Assembly (NCBI RefSeq): GCF_001921745.1
Contig: NZ_MRYA01000001.1
Coordinates: 310,001-374,000, forward strand
From: Psychrobacter sp. Cmf 22.2
Lineage (GTDB): Bacteria > Pseudomonadota > Gammaproteobacteria > Pseudomonadales > Moraxellaceae
Length of the DNA: 64,000 nt
Reading direction: 5' to 3'
Shown: in pieces, positions 8,389 to 16,954 of the stretch
How positions within the stretch are numbered: the stretch's first letter is position 1
How the letters are laid out: the number at the start of each line of letters is the position of its first letter
The notes under the pieces: model-generated
The model's input: the letters and a program-made list of their open reading frames with translations, nothing else
Database searches by the model: none
What the model was told of the DNA's origin: nothing
Made by a program: the position numbers and the translations under genes

Positions 8389-10891
8389 AATCCTTTTTTT
8401 ACAAAGTATTGCAGTTTCTACTATCCACGCTGCGGTTCTAACTGAAGGTATCTCTGCTAGCAGTGTCGTTAAAGACACTGCTTTTTCATCTAAACCCCCT
8501 ATGAATACCTTAGTTTCCAATACCAACGATTTACATAGTAACGATAATAAACTGGTACAGCCTGATACGAAGCGCTATAACCCTAACGATAATTCTGGAT
8601 TGGATCTGTATTTGGACGTTACGCTAAATGGCGCAAGTAAGGGTCTGATTCACTTTGTCTACCATGACGACCGCCTTTGGGCAACTACTGCTGTCCTACA
8701 ACAAATGGGCTTTATCTTACCACAAGATGTTAACGATACTATTCCACTCAAGAGTTTGCCTGACCTCAAGATTGATTATGACATGCGTCAGCAATCGCTT
8801 GAGCTTATCGCACCTCTTAATATGCTCAATTTAGATACTACTATACGTAATACGCGGACTAACAAGCGTCCGATACCAACCGTATCACCTGGTCTTCTAT
8901 TGAACTATAATATTCATGCCACTCAAAACCATCACAATGCCAAAAATCTAAGCGCTTATACTGAATTGCGCGCGTTTAACGCTCACGGTGTAGTTAGTTC
9001 TACTGCTTTAACTACTGGCAATCGTTCTGCTGATAGTGTCAGTCTTGACGGTGAATGGAAAGGTCAAACGGTAAGGTTAGATACGAGCTGGAGTCAGTCG
9101 TTCCCTGACAAGTTACTGACAGTTCGTGCAGGTGATATTCTCACAGGTGCACTGTCTTGGACGCGTTCTACACGTTTGGGAGGTCTGCAGATTGGTACCA
9201 ATTTTGATCTACAACCCTATCGATCAACCACACCTTTGCCGTCATTTTTTGGGTCAGCTACCTTACCTTCAGAGGTAGAGTTGTATGTCAATGGTCTTGA
9301 ACACTATAGCGGCCAAGTACCCGCAGGTCCTTTTGAGCTAAAAACTGCGCCCAGCATTAGTGGAGCCGGTACTGCTCAACTAGTGGTGACAGATGCACTA
9401 GGTCAGAGCACGACTCTTAATTATTCTTTATATGATACTCATCGTTTGCTACAACCAGAATTACTTGACTGGTCACTAGAACTTGGAGCAGTTCGTGAAA
9501 GTTATGGGATTGAGTCTTTTGATTATGGTGACACTATTGCTGCCAGTGGTACATTGCGTTATGGAGTAAGCAATAATTTTACCGCAGAAGCCCATGCCGA
9601 GGTGGTTCATGGCCTTAGCAATGCAGGTATTGGTGGGACTTGGCTACTAGGTCGCGCAGGTGGTATTTTGTTTGCTTCGATAGCTGGTAGCGACAGTCAG
9701 GGAGAGGACGGTATACAATATAGTACCAATTATTCTTGGAATAACAATAGATTTAGTATGGGTTTTAATGCATTGGGTACTCATGGAGTGTACCGTGATG
9801 TAGGCTCACAGTATGGCGCTGCGCCTGTAAGACGTAGTGAGCAAATCTCAACTGGCTATAGCTCACCGTCCCTAGGAAGTTTTGGGCTAAGTTACAATCA
9901 GACTACCCAGGCTGAGATGGAGTCTACAAAATTCGTTAGTGCCTATTGGTCTAAAGCCTTTGGTAAAGGCTTGAGCCTAAACATGAATTACAATCATGAT
10001 CTCAATCATTCTGCTAATAGTAATATTTCCATTGGGGCCTCTTTATCTCTGGATCGCAATATGTCGATAAGCAGTAGTATGCAACACACAGACGAGCATA
10101 ATGTCGTGATTGCTGATATTTCAAAATCAGTCAAAAGATCAGGTGGTATTGACTGGCGCGCGCAGGTAAGGCGTAGCGCAGCTACCAACTCTGCTACACT
10201 TTTAGATAAAAATATAGAAAATTATAATAGTGTTAGTGCGTTGGCTGAGCTAAGTTATCTTGGGCGATACGGACGGGTACAAGGTGGAATCAGCAGTATT
10301 GATAGTCAGTATGCTACTTATGCCAGTGGTATAGGATCGTTAGTGATGATGGGCGGTGGTATATTCCCTGCTCGCCAAATTGATAATGGTTTTGCTGTAG
10401 TATCTACAGGGGATATCGCTAACGTGCCTGTCCTGTTACAAAATAACCCCGTCGGTACTACCAACAAACATGGACTATTACTAGTAACGTCACTTAATGC
10501 CTATCAAAACAATAAAATTGGTATTGACCCTATGCAGTTGCCTGCTGATACGCGTATCAATAAAGTGAATATTGAAGCAGCGCCAATGGATCGCACAGGA
10601 GTCATGGTAGTCTTTGATATTGCACCGGTCCGCTCCGCAACTATTATTTTAACAGACAGCGCGTATCAACCGATTGCGCTTGGTAGTCAAGTAAAAATTC
10701 TATCTAATGAGGATGCGCCAACGTCAGTGATAGGTTTTGATGGAGAAGTATATCTAGACACTTTAGGGGAGGACAATATACTGGAAGTTACTACGCCTTC
10801 TGATGGTATCTGTACAGTGAAATTTCATTACGCCAAGCAAAGTGACGAGATTCCGCTTATCGGTCCTCTTGTCTGTCATAAGGTACAATAA
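8339..10891 (+). CDS. Outer membrane pilus usher (CsuD-like)
   Basis: An 850-residue outer membrane usher (FimD/PapC family). The chosen ATG lies inside the chaperone gene, giving a 50-bp overlap; it is preferred because residues 1-31 form a proper signal peptide (Arg-Arg, then a hydrophobic stretch ending STIHA). The N-terminal domain (LDVTLNGASKGLIHF), the long beta-barrel, the plug region (PSEVELYVNGLEHYSGQVPA) and C-terminal domains with two late cysteines (ICTVKF, LVCHK) are all visible. It would export and assemble the pilins. The length suits the short, archaic usher branch. Confidence 0.9.
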   Translation: MVQRRHPTSHWIILLAKILFLQSIAVSTIHAAVLTEGISASSVVKDTAFSSKPPMNTLVSNTNDLHSNDNKLVQPDTKRYNPNDNSGLDLYLDVTLNGASKGLIHFVYHDDRLWATTAVLQQMGFILPQDVNDTIPLKSLPDLKIDYDMRQQSLELIAPLNMLNLDTTIRNTRTNKRPIPTVSPGLLLNYNIHATQNHHNAKNLSAYTELRAFNAHGVVSSTALTTGNRSADSVSLDGEWKGQTVRLDTSWSQSFPDKLLTVRAGDILTGALSWTRSTRLGGLQIGTNFDLQPYRSTTPLPSFFGSATLPSEVELYVNGLEHYSGQVPAGPFELKTAPSISGAGTAQLVVTDALGQSTTLNYSLYDTHRLLQPELLDWSLELGAVRESYGIESFDYGDTIAASGTLRYGVSNNFTAEAHAEVVHGLSNAGIGGTWLLGRAGGILFASIAGSDSQGEDGIQYSTNYSWNNNRFSMGFNALGTHGVYRDVGSQYGAAPVRRSEQISTGYSSPSLGSFGLSYNQTTQAEMESTKFVSAYWSKAFGKGLSLNMNYNHDLNHSANSNISIGASLSLDRNMSISSSMQHTDEHNVVIADISKSVKRSGGIDWRAQVRRSAATNSATLLDKNIENYNSVSALAELSYLGRYGRVQGGISSIDSQYATYASGIGSLVMMGGGIFPARQIDNGFAVVSTGDIANVPVLLQNNPVGTTNKHGLLLVTSLNAYQNNKIGIDPMQLPADTRINKVNIEAAPMDRTGVMVVFDIAPVRSATIILTDSAYQPIALGSQVKILSNEDAPTSVIGFDGEVYLDTLGEDNILEVTTPSDGICTVKFHYAKQSDEIPLIGPLVCHKVQ

Positions 10892-11910
10892 TGTTACGAC
10901 TTCAACGGTATTACATATTACTTATAGTATTAGTTATTTTTTTCTTAACTAAACCTGCAACCACATTCGCTGATATTGGTTCTGGACCCATTAGCTGTAC
11001 CCGATCAGGTAGTGCGAACAATATCAACAGTTTAAATTTTGGGGTGGTTGATCCTTTATCCAGCCCAGCTACGACTTCGGCAACCCTTAATTATGAATGC
11101 AAAGGAAGTGAGGGACATGATTCAACTGCACGAATCTGCTACACTTTTGGACCTTTAAACTCCAACCATCCCTACTATGAACTACTCGGACCAAGTAACT
11201 CATTATTAGCTTTCAATTTATTCTCCGATCCAAACTTCACACAGCCAATTACAGATGATGAACCGCTCCAACTGGTGTTGACGGGAAGTAACAGCACGAC
11301 TATGACTGGTAGTATTACGGTATATGCTCAGACTGTTGCTGGACAACCCCAGCTTATTCCAGGTAATTATACGCTTCAGAACCAAGTGTTTATGACAGTC
11401 AATTCAACAGAGGGAAGAAGTGCCCCAGCCAATTGTATTGCCGTAGACAGCTCAGCTTCAACCTATGAGTTCCCGTATAATAGTAAGGCTTCTGTTAATG
11501 CGCACTGTGCCGTTACTACAACGGGAGCTTTAGATCTTGGTAGAGTTACTGCGACCACTACACCTATCTTAGGATCGGCGTCTAATCTTATCAATGTCAC
11601 CTGCACCAATGAAACATCCTACAACATTGGTTTAGCTCCTTCTATGTACAACGGTGTAGTAAATAATAATGGTGTTGGAGTCTTGAGAGGAACCAGAGAC
11701 AACGTTGATGTGGTACGTTATCAACTCCAATCAAATGGAGGTGGTGCAGTATGGGGCAACAATGGTAACACCTATGCTACCTTAACCAATGGTGTCATAG
11801 GTCAAGGTAATGGCGCCGCGCAATCACATACTGTATACGTAACTGTACCAAATACTGATGTAAAGCCTGATAGCTATTCTGACATAGTTACTATTAATGT
11901 GAATTATTAA
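10891..11910 (+). CDS. Two-domain SCPU tip adhesin (CsuE-like)
   Basis: A 339-residue secreted protein with a signal peptide (cleavage near residue 27, TFADIG) and two spore coat U domains: residues about 30-175 and 185-339. The second ends in the same PDSYSDIVTINVNY strand as the major pilin. In Acinetobacter the two-domain CsuE sits at the pilus tip and binds hydrophobic surfaces with exposed finger loops; the same role is inferred. Its ATG overlaps the usher stop by one base (TAATG). The operon ends here, with a terminator about 180 bp downstream. Confidence 0.87.
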   Translation: MLRLQRYYILLIVLVIFFLTKPATTFADIGSGPISCTRSGSANNINSLNFGVVDPLSSPATTSATLNYECKGSEGHDSTARICYTFGPLNSNHPYYELLGPSNSLLAFNLFSDPNFTQPITDDEPLQLVLTGSNSTTMTGSITVYAQTVAGQPQLIPGNYTLQNQVFMTVNSTEGRSAPANCIAVDSSASTYEFPYNSKASVNAHCAVTTTGALDLGRVTATTTPILGSASNLINVTCTNETSYNIGLAPSMYNGVVNNNGVGVLRGTRDNVDVVRYQLQSNGGGAVWGNNGNTYATLTNGVIGQGNGAAQSHTVYVTVPNTDVKPDSYSDIVTINVNY

Positions 11911-12087
11911 ACACTACTTACAGTCTAATGTATATTGTTAAACCCTAAATAAATATGTTTATTAATATTAATAGTAGATTGTTAAAAGACAAAGTACTGG
12001 TTGTAGAATCAAACTTTCTAAGACACCTTTAGAAATGCTATATGATTAAATACGAGTTAACCAAATTCAGCTTGTTATAAAAAATCT

Positions 12088-12110
12088 CCAGTTTAACCAC
12101 TGGTTTTTTT
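12088..12110 (+). terminator. Terminator after the pilus operon
   Basis: Stem CCAGT / ACTGG around TTAACC, followed by seven T. The sequence just before and within it (CTTGTTA...AAAAATC..CCAGTTTA) resembles the terminator at 14790, so the two are related by descent. Confidence 0.7.
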
Positions 12111-12113
12111 GTA

Positions 12114-12140
12114 TCTGTAGAATACGAGCTGTAGTGAAAA
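12114..12140 (+). repeat. Post-terminator repeat, copy B
   Basis: Starts CTGTAGAATACGAGCTGTAG, directly after the terminator T-run. It matches copies A (6433) and C (14825) over about 25 bases. Confidence 0.65.
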
Positions 12141-12258
12141 TTTTTTAAAGGTTGACAGTACTTAAACTTAGTTAACAACAAACTTACGCTAGCATATCTA
12201 AGAAGCAGTTATCTCGTATTTGAATAAATGAATGTTTAAAAAACAAAGGGAGAGCAAA

Positions 12259-12939
12259 ATGGACTGGATAAGTATTTTTATTTATGACACAACATGGTCT
12301 TTTGCAGTAGAAATAACCATACGTACTATAATCATGTTTAGCTTGATTGTTTTGTTGTTACGAAGTACTGGCAAACGCGGTATTCGTCAACTCACTATTT
12401 TTGAGTTAACTATGATTTTGGCACTGGGTTCTATCGCTGGTGACCCAATGTTTACTGAAGATTTGCCACTTATTCAAGCAGCGCTCATCATGAGCCTCGT
12501 CCTACTTCTCTATAGACTTTGTACTTGGTTTACTACAAAGCACAAGCTCTTTGAGCTTTTATTAGAAGGTAAGCCTACCTATATCGTAGAAAATGGTTTG
12601 TTGATACTTGAAGATGTTGAAAAAGGTAAAATGTCGCACGATGAATTTTTTACTGAAATGCGTCAACAAGGCGTGCGTCACCTAGGACAAGTAGAGGTAG
12701 GCTTGCTCGAAACAGATGGTGAATTTAGTGTATTGTTATTTCCACACGATGAAACGCAGTATGGACTGCCTATTTTTCCTAAAGAGTTTCAGGTAGCGAA
12801 AGTGATAGAAGATGGACATCCTTATGCCTGTATGCATTGTGGCTATGTGCAACATATCTCAGCGCTAAATGAAGTATGCAACCGTTGCTATCATTCAAAA
12901 GGTTGGGCGAAAGCGCTTAATAACAAAATCGTGAACTAG
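12259..12939 (+). CDS. DUF421 (YetF-like) membrane protein with zinc ribbon
   Basis: A 226-residue membrane protein. Three hydrophobic segments lie in the first 95 residues (with RSTGKRGIRQLTIFE between the first and second, a DUF421 hallmark), followed by the cytoplasmic YetF-type domain. The last 35 residues contain CMHCG and CNRC, a probable small zinc ribbon, which is not universal in the family. The ATG at 12259 is chosen because AAGGGAGAG sits just upstream; a 9-codon extension is possible. The function of DUF421 proteins is not established. It ends 3 bp before the convergent CinA-like gene. Confidence 0.8.
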   Translation: MDWISIFIYDTTWSFAVEITIRTIIMFSLIVLLLRSTGKRGIRQLTIFELTMILALGSIAGDPMFTEDLPLIQAALIMSLVLLLYRLCTWFTTKHKLFELLLEGKPTYIVENGLLILEDVEKGKMSHDEFFTEMRQQGVRHLGQVEVGLLETDGEFSVLLFPHDETQYGLPIFPKEFQVAKVIEDGHPYACMHCGYVQHISALNEVCNRCYHSKGWAKALNNKIVN

Positions 12940-12942
12940 TCA

Positions 12943-13425
12943 TTAGTGATTGTTTACAATATCAATAATGCTCTTACAAATAAGGCTATTTATGCTGCGT
13001 AGTTTTTGCTCAGGTGGCCCATCACATAAGCTGCGAAAATCATATACTTCATCCTTATAGCCAATACAATAAAAAAAGGTACCAACAGGCTTTTCTTCGG
13101 TTTCAGAGCCTCCTTTTTTTAGCAGTCCGGTACAAGCGACATGTAAGTCTGCATCAAACATCGTTTTAGATTTATTGACGAGCTCTTGCGTGACTTCTGA
13201 TGATTCAGGAGTACAATCATCAATTAACTGGCTGGATATATTCAATACATTCTTTTTTATTGAGACGTCATAGCATACCAGTCCACCCATTAACACATCG
13301 CCTGAATACGGACACACAGAGAACCGATGCGATAAATATCCAGCGGTCGCGCTTTCAATAAAGACAATAGTCAGTTGTTTATCCGCTAACACTTTTGCAC
13401 AGCTATCAGACACAACACCCTCCAT
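12943..13425 (-). CDS. CinA C-terminal domain protein (PncC-like NMN amidohydrolase)
   Basis: A 160-residue protein matching the stand-alone CinA C-terminal domain. The motif normally ESCTGG reads ESATAG, followed by the SGDVLMGGLVCYDVSIKK region with the usual Y and K, and CTGLLKKGGSETEEKPVGTF. Family knowledge: PncC deamidates nicotinamide mononucleotide in NAD recycling. The active-site serine is retained. ATG at 13425 is preferred; a TTG six codons upstream is the alternative. It is tail-to-tail with the DUF421 gene, so the two transcripts probably overlap. Confidence 0.75.
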   Translation of the reverse strand: MEGVVSDSCAKVLADKQLTIVFIESATAGYLSHRFSVCPYSGDVLMGGLVCYDVSIKKNVLNISSQLIDDCTPESSEVTQELVNKSKTMFDADLHVACTGLLKKGGSETEEKPVGTFFYCIGYKDEVYDFRSLCDGPPEQKLRSINSLICKSIIDIVNNH

Positions 13426-13565
13426 TAGTACAATCAGAACCAATCCCGAATATTACAGTACTATTCCATTTGAAAATCAATCTATGTCGTGATTGGATTG
13501 CGTAACAATACGTCTTCCATTTTATCGTCGCATAGCACTGGTAATGGCATTAATATTCAACGCAC

Positions 13566-13614
13566 AAAGTAAAAAAGACTGCATCATATATCAATGCAGT
13601 CCTTTTTTTACTTT
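13566..13614. terminator. Bidirectional terminator-like palindrome
   Basis: Arms AAAGTAAAAAAGACTGCAT and its near-complement ATGCAGTCCTTTTTTTACTTT, with A-runs and T-runs outside the stem, so it can stop transcripts in both directions. It lies downstream of the minus-strand CsbD gene. Confidence 0.8.
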
Positions 13615-13661
13615 AACGATAGACGATAATACAGAGTTATACGCCTACCGAAAAGTTGTTT

Positions 13662-13940
13662 TTAGTATTGATTTTCACGGCGCCATTCATCTACGTCACG
13701 TTCAGCATCCGCTCGTGAATGACCATAACGCTCTTGGACACGACCAACTAATCTATCACGGTCACCTTCGATATGGGTGAGATCATCATCTGTTAAGTCT
13801 GCCCATTTTTGTTTTACTGAATTTTTGAGTTGGTTCCATTCGCCTTTTAGGGTTCGATTATCCATATTGTGCTCATCCATTTTTTGCTGATTCTTGTATT
13901 GATTATCCATACTTTGTTCATGGGTGGTTTGATTGTCCAT
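13662..13940 (-). CDS. CsbD family stress protein
   Basis: A 92-residue, very hydrophilic protein. Residues about 25-85 carry the CsbD signature: NRTLKGEWNQLKNSVKQKW, DDDLTHIEGDRDRLVGRVQERYG and DAERDVDEW. The first 25 residues are rich in Asn, Gln and His with repeated MDN units. CsbD proteins (E. coli YjbJ) are abundant under general or osmotic stress; their activity is unknown. The start has a good AAAGGAA site. It is a single gene, ended by the palindromic terminator at 13566-13614. Confidence 0.85.
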   Translation of the reverse strand: MDNQTTHEQSMDNQYKNQQKMDEHNMDNRTLKGEWNQLKNSVKQKWADLTDDDLTHIEGDRDRLVGRVQERYGHSRADAERDVDEWRRENQY

Positions 13941-14317
13941 TGTCGTATTCCTTTCTTGTTTATTATCATGTAATTTTCATACATCAGTCTTTGTGTTAAT
14001 TTTGACTGATATAAATAATATAGAATATTCAATATTATGCCGTCTGTACAAAGTATGTTTATACTTATATCAAGTTATTAATTACATTACTCTAATATTT
14101 CAATCATTTAAACATGGTGTTAGACTCTCAGTATTATATATATAACAAGAACTTGCGTAATATAGTAGGGAGTTTCTAATAATCAAAAGCTTGATACAGG
14201 CTATGATTTCAGCTTAGACTAATTAATAGCTAAAAATTTATGGTTAGCTTGTAGGGTGAAATATTTACTGCCATGCTCAATGTCAATTAATTCTAAAACA
14301 GCTTTTAAGTCACATCT
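13941..14317. other. Gene-free, AT-rich divergent region
   Basis: Lies between the CsbD start (minus strand) and the MgtC-like start (plus strand) and should hold both promoters. Short open frames here have no ribosome binding sites or recognisable products. I do not see a confident promoter pair or riboswitch. Confidence 0.4.
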
Positions 14318-14752
14318 ATGTTTGAATTCGATATTAGTTTGAGAATCTTAACGTATCATGCCTTCCAATTAGGCATCGCTTTTATACTGTCGCTCCCAAT
14401 CGCACTGAATCGTGAGCTTGAAGACAATGGTGCTGGGCTAAGAACTTTTCCTTTGGTGACCATTGCATCATGTGCTTTTATGCTAGTGGGCATGGATATC
14501 TATCAAGGATCTGATGCGGAAGCTAGAATCATGTATGGCATTATTACTGGAATGGGCTTTATTGGTGGTGGGGCTATCTTCAAAAATGAAGATGGTGCAA
14601 AAGGCACGGCAACCGCTGCTGGACTATGGAATACGGCAGCTATCGGCATCTCTGTTGCCTATGGCCGTTATGAGATTGCCATTATACTGTCCGTAGTCGG
14701 ATTTTTGATCCTACAATTCTCAAAACCCTTTAAACCAAAACATGAGCGATAA
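14318..14752 (+). CDS. MgtC/SapB family membrane protein
   Basis: A 144-residue membrane protein with about four transmembrane segments and no C-terminal ACT-like domain. Family motifs are LPIALNRELEDNGAGLRTF, the ITGMGFIGGGAIF segment and KGTATAAGLWNTAAIGISVAYGR. MgtC proteins help growth in low magnesium and acid and inhibit the F-type ATP synthase in Salmonella; the short SapB type is less understood. Stand-alone, with its own terminator. No obvious magnesium leader is seen. Confidence 0.85.
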   Translation: MFEFDISLRILTYHAFQLGIAFILSLPIALNRELEDNGAGLRTFPLVTIASCAFMLVGMDIYQGSDAEARIMYGIITGMGFIGGGAIFKNEDGAKGTATAAGLWNTAAIGISVAYGRYEIAIILSVVGFLILQFSKPFKPKHER

Positions 14753-14789
14753 AACTGTCAATGACAAAGAGACTTGTTAAATAAAAAGA

Positions 14790-14823
14790 TTCCCAGTTTA
14801 GTTTAACGACTGGGAATTTTTTT
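14790..14823 (+). terminator. Terminator after mgtC-like gene
   Basis: Stem TTCCCAGT / ACTGGGAA with a TTAGTTTAACG-type loop and following T-run. Related in sequence to the terminator at 12088-12110. Confidence 0.8.
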
Positions 14824-14824
14824 G

Positions 14825-14850
14825 CCTATAAACATGAGCTGTAGCAAAAG
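14825..14850 (+). repeat. Post-terminator repeat, copy C
   Basis: Starts CCTATAAACATGAGCTGTAG immediately after the terminator T-run, matching copies at 6433 and 12114. Confidence 0.65.
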
Positions 14851-14901
14851 TAAAAGCAATCATAACAGCGATACAGATTGATATTGTCATAAAAATACTA
14901 T

Positions 14902-14924
14902 AAGATTCATTTAAAATGAACTTT
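14902..14924 (+). promoter_or_regulatory. Probable NsrR operator upstream of hmp
   Basis: An imperfect palindrome with arms AAGATTCATTT and AAATGAACTT about 130 bp before the hmp start. It fits the NsrR pattern AAGATGyATTT-n-AAATrCATCTT with few differences. NsrR is the nitric-oxide-sensing repressor that usually controls hmp. Assignment is by pattern only; no nsrR gene lies in the window. Confidence 0.6.
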
Positions 14925-15053
14925 TAAGAAGTGGACTAACGTTACTTTGAGTATTTGTTCTAACAAGGCTCAATTAAGCGTCAAAAGTTTAGCCACTGTT
15001 GTCAATGTCAGTACCTCAACTTATCAATGTAATGAAACACTAAGGAAAATATC

Positions 15054-16253
15054 ATGGCGTCACCAAAAACGATAGAGATTGTAAAAGCAACCGTGCCTGT
15101 GCTTGAAGAGCATGGCACTGCGATTACCACCGTGTTTTATCGAAACATGTTTAAGGAGCACCCAGAGCTCTTAGACATCTTTAACGAGACCAATCAAAAG
15201 CTAGGTCGCCAGCAGACTGCCCTTGCGACCACGGTTTTGGCCGCTGCCAAACACCTTGAAAATTTGGCTGTTTTGTTGCCACAAGTAACCCAAATCAGTC
15301 ACAAGCACCGCGCCTTACAGATCTTGCCAGAGCACTATCCTATCGTGGGTAAGCATCTACTTGGCGCGATAAAAGAAGTGCTAGGAGAGGCGGCTAATGA
15401 CGACATCATCGACGCTTGGACTGAAGCTTATGATGAGATTGCTGGCGTCTTTATTCAACTAGAAGAAGATATGTATGAGCAAGAAATGTGGGAAGGTTTT
15501 GCGCCCTTTAAGGTCGTTGAAAAGGTGGCAGCAGCCACCGATATCGCCGCCTTTACTGTCATTCCAGTCAATAATAATTCAGAAAACAGCCAAAATATTG
15601 ACCTAAGTAAGCTCAACCTGACTGCCGGTCAATATATTACGGTAAAAACGGATCCAAAAGACAGTGATCATATCGCCCTGCGTCATTATTCTTTGTATTC
15701 TGCTAATACTGATAAAGGTATCCAGTTTGCGGTAAGACGTGATAATCGCAATGAGCATTATGGTTTGGTTTCCAACCATTTACATGATGAAGTAGAGGTT
15801 GGCGATACTATTTTATTATCTGCCCCAGCTGGCGACTTTGCGCTCAACCAAGATCTGGTGCAGCAAAACGATATCCCATTAGTTTTGATGAGTGCTGGCG
15901 TTGGTGTCACGCCGATCTTATCGATGTTAGAGGCGCAAGTAACAGCGAACTCAGACAGACCTATCATTTGGGTATATGCGTGCCAAAATGAAGAGCATCA
16001 TGCCTTTGATACTGAGATTAATAAGCTTTTAGAGTCAGCAGCAAACGTTGAAAAAAATATTTTCTACTTTGACGCTGGTCAAATACTCGATGAACGTTAT
16101 CTTGCGACGCTGCCAGAGCCTGCTGATATTTATGTATGCGGGTCAATGCCGTTTATGGAAAGTATGATTGATGGACTGATGAAGCTTAATCATGGGGTAG
16201 ATAATGTCCATTATGAGCCATTCGGTCCTAAGATGAGCTTAGAGCTGTCTTAG
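15054..16253 (+). CDS. hmp: Flavohemoglobin, nitric oxide dioxygenase
   Basis: A 399-residue flavohemoprotein, the usual length. Residues 1-138 are the globin domain, with the proximal haem histidine in SHKHRALQI (about residue 84). Next comes an FAD domain with LRHYSLYSAN (about 207-216) and an NAD domain with LMSAGVGVTPILSML and the late VHYEPFGPKM end. It oxidises nitric oxide to nitrate with NADPH and oxygen in the cytoplasm. Ribosome binding site AAGGAAA precedes the ATG. A likely NsrR operator upstream supports control by nitrosative stress. Single gene, ended by a long palindromic terminator. Confidence 0.95.
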   Translation: MASPKTIEIVKATVPVLEEHGTAITTVFYRNMFKEHPELLDIFNETNQKLGRQQTALATTVLAAAKHLENLAVLLPQVTQISHKHRALQILPEHYPIVGKHLLGAIKEVLGEAANDDIIDAWTEAYDEIAGVFIQLEEDMYEQEMWEGFAPFKVVEKVAAATDIAAFTVIPVNNNSENSQNIDLSKLNLTAGQYITVKTDPKDSDHIALRHYSLYSANTDKGIQFAVRRDNRNEHYGLVSNHLHDEVEVGDTILLSAPAGDFALNQDLVQQNDIPLVLMSAGVGVTPILSMLEAQVTANSDRPIIWVYACQNEEHHAFDTEINKLLESAANVEKNIFYFDAGQILDERYLATLPEPADIYVCGSMPFMESMIDGLMKLNHGVDNVHYEPFGPKMSLELS

Positions 16254-16298
16254 TTTAATAATTAAAACATATTTAAGTCCTTACTAAATAAAAATAAT

Positions 16299-16367
16299 AG
16301 AGCGACATTTAAACGTTTTATTGGGTGGCATTAAGGCCATTCACGTTTAAGTGTCGCTCTGTTTTTT
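16299..16367 (+). terminator. Terminator after hmp
   Basis: Long imperfect stem: AGAGCGACATTTAAACGT pairs with ACGTTTAAGTGTCGCTCT, then six T. The 230 bases that follow, up to the SMR gene, show no other gene. Confidence 0.85.
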
Positions 16368-16596
16368 GTATTTAACTTTAACAAAAATAAAGTAGCGTAC
16401 TTCTCCTTAGTAGTTTTGCACTCATGTAGTTACCTCGTAAACAAATAATAAAAACAGAAACTTACCCTTCACATTACTAGAGTATTTGTATAAAATACCG
16501 TCTGTATGGTTTCTTTGGTAAATTTACATAATTGATTGTTGGCCCTTTTACGCTCAATCGAGAGAGTATGCTTGATTTAAAATAGGTAATTTAATT

Positions 16597-16941
16597 ATGA
16601 GTCCTACCACTATTGCTTACGGTTATCTCGCGATTGCTATCATTTGTGAAGTGGTTGGCACGACGTTTTTGGTCAAGTCAGAGCAGTTTACGCGTTTGGT
16701 GCCGACCTTAATTATGGGCGTGCTTTATGCCATCTCGTTTTATTTATTGACCCAGACTATCAAGACCATACCACTTGGCATCGCTTATGCGCTGTGGGGC
16801 GGTCTGGGTATCGTACTGACCTCGCTGGTCGGGGTTTTCTTTTTTAAGCAAAGTCTCGATGCAGCTGCCGTGGTCGGTATCGCGATGATCGTCGGCGGCG
16901 TGATGGTGATGAACTTACTGTCTAATTCTGTGGTGCACTGA
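16597..16941 (+). CDS. EmrE-like SMR family transporter
   Basis: A 114-residue, four-helix small multidrug resistance protein. The key membrane glutamate (EmrE Glu14) is in CEVVGTTFLVKSEQFTR, and the IPLGIAYALWGGLGIVLTSL segment is typical of the quaternary-ammonium (Qac/EmrE) branch rather than the guanidinium (Gdx) branch. It is placed directly before a TetR gene and the betaine genes. EmrE is known to move choline and betaine as well as toxic cations, so a role in osmoprotectant traffic or relief of choline excess is plausible but inferred. Confidence 0.88.
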   Translation: MSPTTIAYGYLAIAIICEVVGTTFLVKSEQFTRLVPTLIMGVLYAISFYLLTQTIKTIPLGIAYALWGGLGIVLTSLVGVFFFKQSLDAAAVVGIAMIVGGVMVMNLLSNSVVH

Positions 16942-16954
16942 CAGGTAGGTGAAA

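Larger units (their letters stand above)
11911..12258. other. Gap after pilus operon
   Basis: No gene is seen in this stretch. It holds a terminator near 12088-12110, the second copy of the post-terminator repeat (12114-12140), and the AT-rich upstream region of the DUF421 gene with a clear ribosome binding site. Confidence 0.6.

Noticed and set aside
13493..13780. Open frame opposite the CsbD gene
   Set aside because: It runs through the bidirectional terminator and the reverse strand of CsbD, which is a well-supported gene.
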